From contig CAMBSD010000001.1 of assembly GCA_945870425.1 (NCBI GenBank), forward strand, positions 124,001 to 188,000: a stretch of DNA of 64,000 nt. The letters run 5' to 3'. The position numbers and the translations under genes are program-made. The DNA is from Chitinophaga pinensis (GTDB taxonomy: Bacteria > Bacteroidota > Bacteroidia > UKL13-3). The stretch's first letter is position 1. Every line of letters starts with the position of its first letter. The notes beneath the pieces are model-generated. The model saw nothing but the letters and a program-made list of their open reading frames with translations, ran no database searches and had not been told where the DNA came from. This document shows positions 29,425 to 38,080 of the stretch, piece after piece.

Positions 29425-30213
29425 TAAATACGCTTACAATTTTATGGACGCAAAATAGGATTTTTGAATTACAATTGGGTGTTTTAGAGTAAATAATTGA
29501 TTGCCAAGGATTGTGCTGTTTTGTCCTTGGTTTGTCTACTCCCAAAACAATGTATTTGCAACTATCCTTAAGAGTTAGCAAAGCGTTTTACGAAAAGATA
29601 ATGAAATGCAGTGTCTCCGAAACGAACAATTAATAATTTTCATAAAATATTATATTTTGGTTTTTGAATTACAAACCATTGGTTTTTTGAAACATGGTTT
29701 TTGTTGTTAAAGCCCTTCAGGGTTCTGTTTTGCTTTTCAAATATTCTACCGCAGGTTTCACCTACGGCTATTAAAATTTCACCCCTTTGGTGTAAGATTA
29801 ATTTAAGGTTTCGATCACCTATGGTTACAAACCCATTTTTCATTTTAAATCAATAGTCCCCATTTGCATTCGCTTGGCGGATAAAAAAAGTAGCAGGCCA
29901 AAGATAGTCGGGAGGAAAAACTCAACTGTACTGCAAGATTATCTGATTGAATAAATACATTCAAACCAATGTTCTGGCCTACACTGTAATAACATATACC
30001 TAATTTCTAACGTGTTAGATAAATATATATTGCAAAGAAAAAGTCATGTATTGTTTAGAAGAATACCAAAATTTAGCAATATGAGTAAGCTTTCTCAAAA
30101 ATTTCTTTAAAACAATTTTACCAAATACCTAAACAATTATTTATTCGTTTTGCTGCTTTGGCAAATTCCGATTATGTTTGCCTTCTATACTTAAAAAGAC
30201 CAATTTATTAAAA
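29425..30213. other. Long intergenic region with a dispersed-repeat block
   Basis: Nearly 790 bases without a convincing gene. Bases about 29640-29843 contain GCCCTTCAGGG, ACCGCAGGTTTCACCTACGG and TTCACCCCTTTGG modules, a pattern I recognise from dispersed Bacteroidota intergenic repeats; the 67-codon minus-strand ORF over it is a by-product. A seven-base hairpin CCAAGGA/TCCTTGG is at 29504-29530. The remainder is AT-rich leader of the GT117 gene. Confidence 0.6.
29640..29843. repeat. Probable dispersed Bacteroidota intergenic repeat
   Basis: The block is made of short palindromic G+C modules (CCCTTCAGGG; CCGCAGG..CCTACGG; CACCCCTTTGGTG) spaced by AT-rich sequence. This layout is that of multi-copy repeats between genes in many Bacteroidota; assignment is from memory and pattern only. 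Confidence 0.5.
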
Positions 30214-33200
30214 ATGAGTAATTACAATAAGTACAACAGCGTAATTGGGTGGCTTACCTTTATCATATCCCTGGCCACCTATACACTAACTTTAGAGCCT
30301 ACTGTTAGTTTTTGGGATTGCGGAGAGTTTATTTCAGCTTCATATCGTTTACAAATCTGTCACCCTCCTGGAGCACCTTTATTCTTAATGATTGGACGCG
30401 TTTTCTCGTTGCTATCGATGGGTGACGTGAGCAAGGTTGCCTTTTGGGTAAATATGGTTTCGGCTACAACAAGCGCATTGACTGTGTTATTCATGTTTTG
30501 GACTATCACCCATTTGGCTAAAAAAATATTGGCTAAAGACGCTGAACCTAACGGACAACAATCAATTGCTATTTTTGCTGCAGGATTAGTAGGCGCTTTA
30601 ACCCTAAACTTCTCTGATACTTTCTGGTTTTCAGCGGTTGAGGCTGAGGTTTATGCTTCTTCAAGTTTCTTTACAACCCTAACATTTTGGTGCATTCTTA
30701 AATGGGAAAATATCGCTAACGAAAAACATGCTGATCGTTGGTTGGTGTTAATTGCCTATTTAATTGGTTTAGCAATTGGTGTCCATCTATTAAATTTATT
30801 GGTTATTCCAGCCATTGTATACGTTTATTACTTCAAAAAATACAAATCTTCGCGCAGTGGTTTCCTTAAAGCAACGGGTGTGGCTGTATTTGCCATAGGT
30901 ATTGTGCAATTTGGTATCATCCCTGGTGTACCTAAATTGGCAACTATTTTCGATTTTTTCTTCGTTAATTCATTCGGAATGCCTTTTAACTCAGGAGCCC
31001 TTTTCACGATAGCATTGCTATTTGCCATATTAACTTGGGCAATCATCTATACCACCCGTCATGGCAAAGTAGTTCTAAATACTGTCATGCTATGCGTTAC
31101 CTTTATTATGATTGGTTATTCTAGCTATGTTATGATTCCTATTCGTTCATTGGCCAATCCGCCCATTGATATGAACGACCCTGAGCAACCTTTCTCGCTG
31201 TTATCGTACCTTAACCGTGAGCAATACGGTGAAAACCCATTAATCTACGGACAATACTTTTATGCTAAAGTTATTGATATTGAGAAAAAAGGCATGAACT
31301 TCCGCAAAGGTGCCGATAAATATGAAGAGGCCGGTGAGAAAATGGAGCGTATATATGACCCTAAAGATTGTACCATCCTGCCTCGTATGTGGGCTGATAG
31401 AGCTGATTACGTGCAAAGCTACCGCCAATGGGAAAATATGCCCGGTGAAAAGCGTGCTACTTTTGCTAAAAATATTGACTTCTTATTATCTTACCAGTTA
31501 GGATTTATGTATTGGAGATACTTTTTCTGGAACTTTGTGGGTCGCCAAAATGATGACCAAGGTTTTGGGGATATTGTGAGAGGTAACTGGAAGTCTGGTA
31601 TCACCTTCCTAGATGAATGGAGATTAGGCCCGCAAAGCAATATGCCTGATTCTATCAAAAACAGCAAAGCAAATAATTCATACTTTGGTATTCCATTAAT
31701 TCTTGGAATATTAGGTTTGATATTTCACTTCCGTAAGGCAAAAGAAGATGCCATTGTTATTTCAACCTTATTCTTATTTACTGGATTCTTTATCATTCTA
31801 TACCTGAATTTCCCAGCACACCAGCCACGTGAGCGCGATTATGCATACGTTGGTTCATACCAAACTTTCATTATTTGGGTTGGATTGGGTGTTCTTTGGA
31901 TTGTTGATTTCCTCTCAAAACGCATGAATGCACAAGCTGCTACCTATATTGCAGGTGGTATAGGCCTAGTTGGCTCTCCTGTTATTTTGGCTAACCAAAA
32001 CTGGGATGACCATAACCGCGCAAATCGCTACACAGCTTTACACTTTGCTGAAGATTATTTGAATAGTTGTGCGCCTAATTCTATATTATTTACTAACGGT
32101 GATAACGATACTTATCCATTGTGGTATGCGCAAAACGTAGAAGGTATTAGAGCAGATATCCGTGTTATCAATTTAAGTTTATTAAACACAGATTGGTATG
32201 CAGATGCATTAAAACGTAAAAACTACGATTCAGAGCCTGTTGATTTCAGCATGACACCTGATAAATATTCACAAGGAAACCGCGATTACGTAGTATATTA
32301 CGAAAATCCGTCACTAGAAGCTAAATACGGTATCAACAAAAATGACTACTACTCTATCAACAATATCATGGCCTTTATCAATGATGATGATGACCCAATG
32401 GGAACCGTTGAAACACAAGGTGGCGAGAAATTGCACTACTACCCTACAAAACGCTTTAGTTTGACTATTGACAAACAAGCATGTTTGAAAAACGGTGTGG
32501 TTCAACCTAAAGATGCAGCGTTCATGGTTGATAGTATCAAATGGGAAATTGGCAACAGCAACCTGATGAAAGCAGATTTAATCGTGCTTGATATTATTGC
32601 AGCTAATATCAACAAAAGACCTATCTGCTGGGCAATTACTACTGGTAGCGATGTGTATTTAAATCTTCAAAAATATTTCCAATTGGAAGGTTTGACTTAC
32701 CGTTTAGTGCCAATCGAAAACACCAACAATGGTGCTGATGGAACTGTTGGACGTATTAATACAGATATTCTTTATACCAACTTGATGACCAAGTTTAAAT
32801 TTGGTAACATGAACGACCCCAAAGTATATCTTGACGAAACCATTTTACGCCAAACCAAAAACTTCAAAAACATATTCTTTAGATTATCGGAATCATTGGT
32901 TAACGAAGGCAAAAAGGATAGCGCTGTGAAAGCATTAGATTTCTGCCAAAGCATGATGCCTAAAGAAACTGTGCCTTTGGATGTGTTCTCTGTAAGAATG
33001 GTTGAAGGATATTATTTATCAGATGCAAAAGACAAAGGTGCTAAACTATTAAAAGAAATTTTTGAGTATCACACTGAAAAGGTAAAGTATTTCATGAGTT
33101 TCAAAAAAGGCAACAAACTAAAATCTGTTCAGTCTGACATTGAAGAAAACATGCAAATTGCTGGCTATTGTGCTCAATTAGCTGAGATTCACAAAGACGA

Positions 33201-33255
33201 AAAATTGACTAAAGAATTTCAAGCAGAATTAACCAAGCTTCAAGCTGGTTCATAA
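30214..33255 (+). CDS. Glycosyltransferase family 117 (DUF2723) membrane protein
   Basis: A 1013-residue inner-membrane protein with about a dozen helices in its first half and a large soluble C-terminal part. The N-terminus has the DUF2723 signature: LEPTVSFWDCGEFISASYRL with acidic residues after the first helix and CHPPGAPLF, as in GT-C glycosyltransferases related to TMEM260/protein O-mannosyltransferases. A second conserved segment is QPRERDYAYVGSY and NWDDHNRANRYTA. It probably transfers a lipid-linked sugar to exported proteins or glycans on the periplasmic side. An upstream TTG (30178) is rejected in favour of ATG 30214. A terminator follows at 33335. Confidence 0.88.
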   Translation: MSNYNKYNSVIGWLTFIISLATYTLTLEPTVSFWDCGEFISASYRLQICHPPGAPLFLMIGRVFSLLSMGDVSKVAFWVNMVSATTSALTVLFMFWTITHLAKKILAKDAEPNGQQSIAIFAAGLVGALTLNFSDTFWFSAVEAEVYASSSFFTTLTFWCILKWENIANEKHADRWLVLIAYLIGLAIGVHLLNLLVIPAIVYVYYFKKYKSSRSGFLKATGVAVFAIGIVQFGIIPGVPKLATIFDFFFVNSFGMPFNSGALFTIALLFAILTWAIIYTTRHGKVVLNTVMLCVTFIMIGYSSYVMIPIRSLANPPIDMNDPEQPFSLLSYLNREQYGENPLIYGQYFYAKVIDIEKKGMNFRKGADKYEEAGEKMERIYDPKDCTILPRMWADRADYVQSYRQWENMPGEKRATFAKNIDFLLSYQLGFMYWRYFFWNFVGRQNDDQGFGDIVRGNWKSGITFLDEWRLGPQSNMPDSIKNSKANNSYFGIPLILGILGLIFHFRKAKEDAIVISTLFLFTGFFIILYLNFPAHQPRERDYAYVGSYQTFIIWVGLGVLWIVDFLSKRMNAQAATYIAGGIGLVGSPVILANQNWDDHNRANRYTALHFAEDYLNSCAPNSILFTNGDNDTYPLWYAQNVEGIRADIRVINLSLLNTDWYADALKRKNYDSEPVDFSMTPDKYSQGNRDYVVYYENPSLEAKYGINKNDYYSINNIMAFINDDDDPMGTVETQGGEKLHYYPTKRFSLTIDKQACLKNGVVQPKDAAFMVDSIKWEIGNSNLMKADLIVLDIIAANINKRPICWAITTGSDVYLNLQKYFQLEGLTYRLVPIENTNNGADGTVGRINTDILYTNLMTKFKFGNMNDPKVYLDETILRQTKNFKNIFFRLSESLVNEGKKDSAVKALDFCQSMMPKETVPLDVFSVRMVEGYYLSDAKDKGAKLLKEIFEYHTEKVKYFMSFKKGNKLKSVQSDIEENMQIAGYCAQLAEIHKDEKLTKEFQAELTKLQAGS

Positions 33256-33334
33256 TCATTAATCGTTATTTAGAATGAAGTTTATCAATCTCAAAAAATG
33301 GATTGAAAACCTAAGTAACAATGACAAATACAAT

Positions 33335-33384
33335 AAGCGCAGAGTATCAAGAATAATCCCTTGCTTCTCTGCGCTTCTGTTTTA
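33335..33384 (+). terminator. Hairpin terminator after the GT117 gene
   Basis: Ten-base perfect stem AAGCGCAGAG/CTCTGCGCTT with a 22-base loop that contains its own CAAG/CTTG stem, followed by CTGTTTT. It ends 11 bases before rlmB, which therefore probably starts from a promoter within or beside it. Confidence 0.75.
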
Positions 33385-33395
33385 AAATAAAAGAA

Positions 33396-34148
33396 ATGTA
33401 CAATCAAAACAAAGCTTCAAACCCACTTCTTGTATATGGTATCCATGCCATTGAAGAGGCTGTAAACAATGGCAAAGACATTCAAAAAGTGCTACTTCAA
33501 AGAGGTATAAGCAACCCTGCCATTGAACATTTGTTGCAACTTTGTAAGCACCACCAAATACCCTTTCAATACGTTCCTAAGGAGAAATTTTTTGCTTATA
33601 AAAACAAAAACCACCAAGGAGCAGTAGCTTATATTTCACCTATTAGCTACCACAATATTGAAATGCTTTTGCCCCAATTGTTTGAAGAGGGAAAAGAACC
33701 TTTCATTCTAATTTTAGATAAAGTAACCGATACCCGAAACTTTGGCGCCATTGCCCGTTCTGCATATTGCGCAGGTGTGCATGCTATAGTGGTTCCTTTT
33801 GCAGATGCCGCACCTGTAACCGATGATGCCATCAAAACCTCAGCAGGGGCTCTGCTTCAAATACCTGTTTGCAGAGAAAAGAACTTGAAAACTGTGATTG
33901 AATTGATGAACCAAAGTGGCCTTGCTACCTTGGCTTGCAGCGAGAAAGCAAGCAAAAACTTGCAAGATGTTGACCTTACAGGTCCTCTTGCTATTATAAT
34001 GGGAAACGAAGAAAAAGGCATTAGCCCTGATCTTATGAAACGCTGCACCTACCTAGGCAAAATTCCATTGGAGTTTGGTGTACAATCTCTAAATGTTTCA
34101 GTGGCATGTGGTATTGCACTATACGAAGCTGTTAGACAACGCATATAA
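33396..34148 (+). CDS. rlmB: 23S rRNA (guanosine-2'-O)-methyltransferase RlmB-like
   Basis: A SpoU/TrmH-class SPOUT methyltransferase of 250 residues that in the RlmB family methylates G2251 in the 23S rRNA P-loop. The N-terminal substrate-binding domain (LVYGIHAIEEAVNNGKDIQKV) is followed by motif 1 DKVTDTRNFGAIARSA, motif 2 IIMGNEEKGIS and motif 3 IPLEFGVQSLNVSVACGIAL, which make the knotted SAM site. Length is normal. Its last base overlaps the start of the cyclase-family gene. Confidence 0.93.
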   Translation: MYNQNKASNPLLVYGIHAIEEAVNNGKDIQKVLLQRGISNPAIEHLLQLCKHHQIPFQYVPKEKFFAYKNKNHQGAVAYISPISYHNIEMLLPQLFEEGKEPFILILDKVTDTRNFGAIARSAYCAGVHAIVVPFADAAPVTDDAIKTSAGALLQIPVCREKNLKTVIELMNQSGLATLACSEKASKNLQDVDLTGPLAIIMGNEEKGISPDLMKRCTYLGKIPLEFGVQSLNVSVACGIALYEAVRQRI

Positions 34149-34894
34149 TGAAAGCAACCATACACTGGAATCAGCAAAACTTTGAGGTGGATTTATCCAA
34201 ACCTATTGATATTTCAATCCCATTGAAAAGTGGGAATGATAACCCCAATGGATTTTATATAGATGCTCCTAGGTTTGAGCCCGTGCGGGTAGGCGATTTT
34301 GTTGGGTCTGTAGCCGAAGGTGCTGGCTGTAATTGTGAAAACCTTTATATAAACGCCCATGGAAATGGCACCCATACCGAATGTGTAGGACATATTTCAT
34401 TGGAAAGAATCACCATTAACCAATGCCTAAAACAATTTTATGCAATGGCCCAACTGATAAGTGCTTCGCCTAGACTGCAAAGCAATGGTGACTGGATGGT
34501 AATGCTTGAAGACATAAAACCTTTATTGGAAAAGGATATTGAAGCACTTGTTTTACGCACCCTTCCTAATATTTCAGACAAACTGCATAAAGCCTATTCA
34601 GGAACCAATCCCACTTATGTGGAGCCTGCTTTAACGGCTTATCTTTGCGAAAACAACATCAAACATTTCTTACTTGATTTGCCTTCGGTGGATAGAGAAG
34701 AAGATGAGGGGAAACTAGAAGCTCATCATGCCTTTTGGAACTATCCAAGAGCACCAAGATTGGATGCCACCATTACTGAATTTATTTTTGTGAAAGATGA
34801 AGTGAAAGATGGGTTGTATTTATTAAATCTCCAAATTGCCTCATTCGAGAGCGATGCCAGTCCAAGCAAGCCTGTACTTTATGCCATAAAATAA
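34148..34894 (+). CDS. Cyclase-family metal hydrolase (kynurenine formamidase-like)
   Basis: A 248-residue protein of the PF04199 cyclase family. The metal-binding motif reads NAHGNGTHTECVGHI, equivalent to HxGTHxDxxxH but with Glu at the usual Asp position. The family includes kynurenine formamidases and isatin hydrolases; the longer N-terminus and acidic substitution make the substrate uncertain. It overlaps rlmB by one base and is probably translated with it. Confidence 0.82.
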   Translation: MKATIHWNQQNFEVDLSKPIDISIPLKSGNDNPNGFYIDAPRFEPVRVGDFVGSVAEGAGCNCENLYINAHGNGTHTECVGHISLERITINQCLKQFYAMAQLISASPRLQSNGDWMVMLEDIKPLLEKDIEALVLRTLPNISDKLHKAYSGTNPTYVEPALTAYLCENNIKHFLLDLPSVDREEDEGKLEAHHAFWNYPRAPRLDATITEFIFVKDEVKDGLYLLNLQIASFESDASPSKPVLYAIK

Positions 34895-34915
34895 TTCGAG
34901 TTTAAATAGAATTTT

Positions 34916-34942
34916 CGCACTCGCTAGCGTCCCGCTAGTGAG
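34916..34942 (-). repeat. 27-base dispersed repeat, copy 1
   Basis: Matches the sequence at 48283-48309 on the opposite strand at 25 of 27 positions. The core on the minus strand is AGCGGGACGCTAGCGAGTGCG, which contains an internal near-palindrome. A weaker relative lies near 45292-45315. Confidence 0.75.
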
Positions 34943-34975
34943 TGTATTGATAAGCCTCTGGCTGATTTTACAATA

Positions 34976-35041
34976 TTACAAAGTTAAAAACTTTGCTTAC
35001 TTATCCTCACAAGTGACGCTGCGCTTAACACTTACGAGAGC
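34976..35041 (+). repeat. 66-base direct repeat, copy 1
   Basis: Aligns without gaps to 35221-35286 with ten mismatches; the best conserved core is TTTGCTTACTTATCCTCACA. It does not encode anything recognisable. Confidence 0.8.
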
Positions 35042-35132
35042 TAAGGGGTGTCTTCGACACGGGTTGTTAAAAACATTAGTTCAACAATAAATATAATTAT
35101 AGCGAGTTACAAACTCTTTTTTCATTTAATAA

Positions 35133-35175
35133 TTCGTAGTCTTCTTTGCTATATCCAAGCGCACAAGACTACGAA
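35133..35175. repeat. Inverted repeat with 11-base arms
   Basis: Arms TTCGTAGTCTT and AAGACTACGAA are perfect complements separated by 21 bases, between the two direct repeat copies. Confidence 0.75.
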
Positions 35176-35220
35176 CAGTTGAGAGCTACGGGGTTTGTAT
35201 GCTTTACTCATGTTTTTTTA

Positions 35221-35286
35221 TTACAAACTTAGAAAATTTGCTTACTTATCCTCACAAATGACAATGCGCTTAAGACTTGCGGTAGC
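35221..35286 (+). repeat. 66-base direct repeat, copy 2
   Basis: Second copy of the element at 34976-35041, 66 bases before the arsR start. Confidence 0.8.
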
Positions 35287-35331
35287 AAATAGCTTTTTAA
35301 AATAACCACTTGCACTTTGATTTCTTTATCG

Positions 35332-35347
35332 TAATATTGCAATATTA
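35332..35347. promoter_or_regulatory. Candidate ArsR operator palindrome
   Basis: Perfect 16-base palindrome TAATATTGCAATATTA ending four bases before the arsR ATG. ArsR-family repressors bind AT-rich dyads at or next to their own promoter, so this is the natural autoregulation site; binding here would block the promoter or the translation start region. No other perfect dyad of this length is in the leader. Confidence 0.65.
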
Positions 35348-35351
35348 AATT

Positions 35352-35684
35352 ATGGGTGCAACTAAAACAGATCACTTTACCGACAAACAAAACAGCATCG
35401 CTAGCATGGCTAAGGCCCTAGGCCATCCTGCACGCATTGCCATTGTTGAATACCTTCTAAAAGTAAATGAATGTATATGTGGAGATATTGTAAATGAATT
35501 GCCATTAGCACAGGCTACTGTATCGCAGCACTTGAAAGAGTTGAAAGTTGCTGGTATTATTAAGGGGAACATTGAAGGTAATTCAATCTGTTATTGTATT
35601 GATGAAAAGACCATTGAAAAGCTTCAGAAATACTTTGGAAACATTTCAGATAAACTAAACAAGAAAAAAAACAACTGTTGTTAA
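35352..35684 (+). CDS. arsR: ArsR-family metalloregulatory repressor
   Basis: A 110-residue winged-helix dimer that leaves DNA on binding As(III)/Sb(III). The domain spans about residues 15-95 with the recognition region LAQATVSQHLKELKVAGII. The metal site is visible as ECICGDI, a close match to the ELCVCDL type in helix 3; a further Cys pair ends the protein (NNCC) and may add metal ligands. It is the first gene of a run with DUF6428, ACR3 and a metallophosphoesterase, and a palindrome sits just before its start. Confidence 0.92.
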   Translation: MGATKTDHFTDKQNSIASMAKALGHPARIAIVEYLLKVNECICGDIVNELPLAQATVSQHLKELKVAGIIKGNIEGNSICYCIDEKTIEKLQKYFGNISDKLNKKKNNCC

Positions 35685-35696
35685 TTATAAAGTATC

Positions 35697-36167
35697 ATGA
35701 CACTAGAACAAATAAAAAACCAATTATCCAATATGGATAATGTAAACTTCGAATTGCCCAATGGCAGTCTTGTACCTGCTCATTTTCATGTTACGGAAGT
35801 GGGTGTTGTAACCAAAAATTTTATTGACTGTGGGGGCACTATTCGAAACGAAAAAGTGGTGAATTTTCAATTGTGGCAAGCGAATGATTTCGACCATAAA
35901 TTGAAACCACAAAAACTATTAAACATCATTGCACTATCTGAGCGAAAACTAGGTATTGACAGCCAATTGGAAGTAGAAGTTGAATACCAATCAGATACCA
36001 TTGGTAAGTATGATTTAGACTTTAGTGGAAAGCACTTTATGTTGGTATCAAAGCAAACCAATTGCTTAGCATCTGATGCATGTGGCATTCCACCCGAAAA
36101 ACTAAAAATATTAACACTTGAAACAAGCGCAGAATCATGCTGTACACCAGGTGGTGGCTGTTGCTAA
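35697..36167 (+). CDS. DUF6428 family protein with Cys-rich tail
   Basis: A 156-residue cytosolic protein of the kind regularly found beside arsR in Bacteroidota (DUF6428, recalled). It contains PAHFHVTEVG with two conserved His, a central TIRNEKVVNFQLWQA segment and a tail SCCTPGGGCC with four cysteines, plus CLASDACG earlier, so up to six cysteines could bind arsenite or another soft metal. Biochemical role unknown; an arsenite chaperone or sensor is an inference. It follows arsR by 12 bases and precedes ACR3 by 18. Confidence 0.82.
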   Translation: MTLEQIKNQLSNMDNVNFELPNGSLVPAHFHVTEVGVVTKNFIDCGGTIRNEKVVNFQLWQANDFDHKLKPQKLLNIIALSERKLGIDSQLEVEVEYQSDTIGKYDLDFSGKHFMLVSKQTNCLASDACGIPPEKLKILTLETSAESCCTPGGGCC

Positions 36168-36185
36168 TCATATTATTCAAAAAAA

Positions 36186-37217
36186 ATGGAACCAAAAAAA
36201 CTCAGCTTCCTCGACCAATACCTAACCCTATGGATATTTTTAGCTATGGCATTAGGAGTGCTTATTGGCTATCTCATTCCTTCAAGTAGCCAATACATAG
36301 GCTCACTTTCATCAGGTACTACAAATATCCCAATTGCCATAGGCCTTATCTTGATGATGTATCCACCCTTAGCCAAAGTCAAGTATGAAAAGATTCCTCA
36401 GATATTTAAGAACATAAAACTAATAGCCTTATCACTCTTTATAACATGGATTATTGCTCCCCTATTTATGTTTATATTAGCATATACATTCTTGAGTGAT
36501 TATCCGGAATACATGACTGGTTTAATCTTAATTGGCATAGCACCTTGCATTGCCATGGTCATTGTTTGGAACGAATTAGCTGGTGGTAACCGTGAATACA
36601 TTGCTGGCTTGGTAGGCATAAACAGTATTTTACAAGTTTTACTTTACTCTGCTTACTCTTATTTTTACCTTACCGTTGTGCCTAACATTTTTGGTTTAAA
36701 AAGCTTTGAAATTGCTATAAGCATTGGCCAAATTGCTCAGACAGTTTTTATATACTTAGGTATTCCCTTCATGGCAGGATTAGTAAGTAGATACGCATTG
36801 ATTAAATTAAAATCGGAAGCTTGGTATGAACAAAAATTTATTCCTTTTATTTCACCCATCACACTCATTGCATTGCTATTTACCATCATTGTTATGTTTA
36901 GTTTAAAAGGCGAATTGATTGTACAAATTCCTTTGGATGTAGTGAGAATAGCCATTCCCTTATTAATTTATTTTGTGGTGATGTTTGTCATCACTTTTCT
37001 ATTGGCCAAACGTGTGGGTGCTAACTATGCAAATAATGCTGCCGTTTCTTTTACCGCTACAGGCAATAATTTTGAGTTAGCCATAGCCGTTGCGATAGGT
37101 ATATTTGGTATTAATTCAGGCGAGGCATTTGCAGGGGTAATAGGCCCTTTGGTGGAAGTACCTGCACTTATTCTATTGGTGAAATTATCCTATTGGTTTA
37201 AAAAAAGATATTACTAA
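36186..37217 (+). CDS. acr3: ACR3-family arsenite efflux transporter
   Basis: A ten-helix inner-membrane carrier of 343 residues that exports As(OH)3. The conserved Cys lies in [18 protein letters not shown] (helix 4) and the helix-9 region reads [21 protein letters not shown] with the conserved Glu. Length is normal for ACR3(2)-like bacterial members. In the arsR-DUF6428-acr3-metallophosphoesterase run it is the effector of resistance. No arsenate reductase (ArsC) is encoded beside it. Confidence 0.94.
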   Translation: MEPKKLSFLDQYLTLWIFLAMALGVLIGYLIPSSSQYIGSLSSGTTNIPIAIGLILMMYPPLAKVKYEKIPQIFKNIKLIALSLFITWIIAPLFMFILAYTFLSDYPEYMTGLILIGIAPCIAMVIVWNELAGGNREYIAGLVGINSILQVLLYSAYSYFYLTVVPNIFGLKSFEIAISIGQIAQTVFIYLGIPFMAGLVSRYALIKLKSEAWYEQKFIPFISPITLIALLFTIIVMFSLKGELIVQIPLDVVRIAIPLLIYFVVMFVITFLLAKRVGANYANNAAVSFTATGNNFELAIAVAIGIFGINSGEAFAGVIGPLVEVPALILLVKLSYWFKKRYY

Positions 37218-37221
37218 AAAC

Positions 37222-37995
37222 ATGAAAATTGCATTATTCAGCGATATACACGCAAACCTACCTGCTATGGAGGCATTGTTAACAGACTTTGAAAGAACTA
37301 AACCTGATGCCATCTATTGCTTAGGTGATTTGGTTGGATACAATATTTGGCCCAATGAAGTGATTCAAGAAATCAGAAAAAGAGGCATACCCTGCATTGC
37401 TGGTAATTATGATTTTGGTGTAGGACGAAATTCTGATGATTGCGGATGCGCATACAAAACTGAGGAAGATAAGGCCATGGGTGCACAATCCATAGGACTT
37501 ACAAACCAATTAATAGGTGAGGAAGAAAGACAATATTTAAGAACCTTACCTGCCCATATTCAATTGGAATACCAACTCAACCAAGATAAATTATTTTTAT
37601 TGATGGTACATGGCAGTCCACGAAAAATAAATGAATACCTATTTGAAGACCGTGAAGAAAAAAGCATGATAAGAATTATGGAAGAGCGCAATGCTGACAT
37701 CATGTTTTTTGGTCATACACATAAACCCTATCACAGGTGTTTCGAATATGAAATAGAAGACAAGAAAGCCTATCGACATGCCATTAATTTAGGCTCGGTA
37801 GGCAAACCCAAAGATGGTGACCCAAGAGGATGTTATGTGATGGCTCACATCAACGATAACAGCTCCAAATTTGACAAGGAAAGCATACAAATTGAATTCA
37901 TTAGGGTAGAATATGATATAGAAAAAGCAGCTAAGGCCATTGAAAACAGTATATTACCCAATGCATACGCAGACATGTTAAGAAAAGCATATTGA
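37222..37995 (+). CDS. Calcineurin-like metallophosphoesterase in the ars operon
   Basis: A 257-residue phosphoesterase with the family's five motifs: FSDIHANLPAME, LGDLVGYN, AGNYDFGVG, VHGSPR and FFGHTHKP. The usual catalytic His of GNHD is Tyr here (GNYD), as tolerated in the YfcE/Metallophos_2 subset. The substrate is unknown. It starts 4 bases after acr3 and so is almost surely in the arsenic operon, where a low-molecular-weight phosphatase-type arsenate reductase is more often seen. Unrelated function by chance association is possible. Confidence 0.87.
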   Translation: MKIALFSDIHANLPAMEALLTDFERTKPDAIYCLGDLVGYNIWPNEVIQEIRKRGIPCIAGNYDFGVGRNSDDCGCAYKTEEDKAMGAQSIGLTNQLIGEEERQYLRTLPAHIQLEYQLNQDKLFLLMVHGSPRKINEYLFEDREEKSMIRIMEERNADIMFFGHTHKPYHRCFEYEIEDKKAYRHAINLGSVGKPKDGDPRGCYVMAHINDNSSKFDKESIQIEFIRVEYDIEKAAKAIENSILPNAYADMLRKAY

Positions 37996-38080
37996 TGCAG
38001 AAAAATGAGTAATATTAGTGATTAATTGCTATTTGAGAAGTCAATCTAAACTACTTTCGCATAGATATTTTAGATAGCAA

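Larger units (their letters stand above)
34895..35351. other. Repeat-rich intergenic region before arsR
   Basis: No gene. The stretch holds a 27-base dispersed palindrome-like repeat (34916-34942), two direct repeats of 66 bases (34976-35041 and 35221-35286; 56 of 66 positions agree), a UUC-loop hairpin GTGTC/GACAC near 35050, an eleven-base inverted repeat TTCGTAGTCTT/AAGACTACGAA (35133-35143 and 35165-35175), and the arsR operator candidate at its end. Confidence 0.75.

Noticed and set aside
35316-35339. A Bacteroidota-type promoter (TTTG then TAxxTTTG) before arsR
   Set aside because: TTTG at 35316 and the TA at 35332 are only 12 bases apart, shorter than the usual spacing; I kept only the palindrome.
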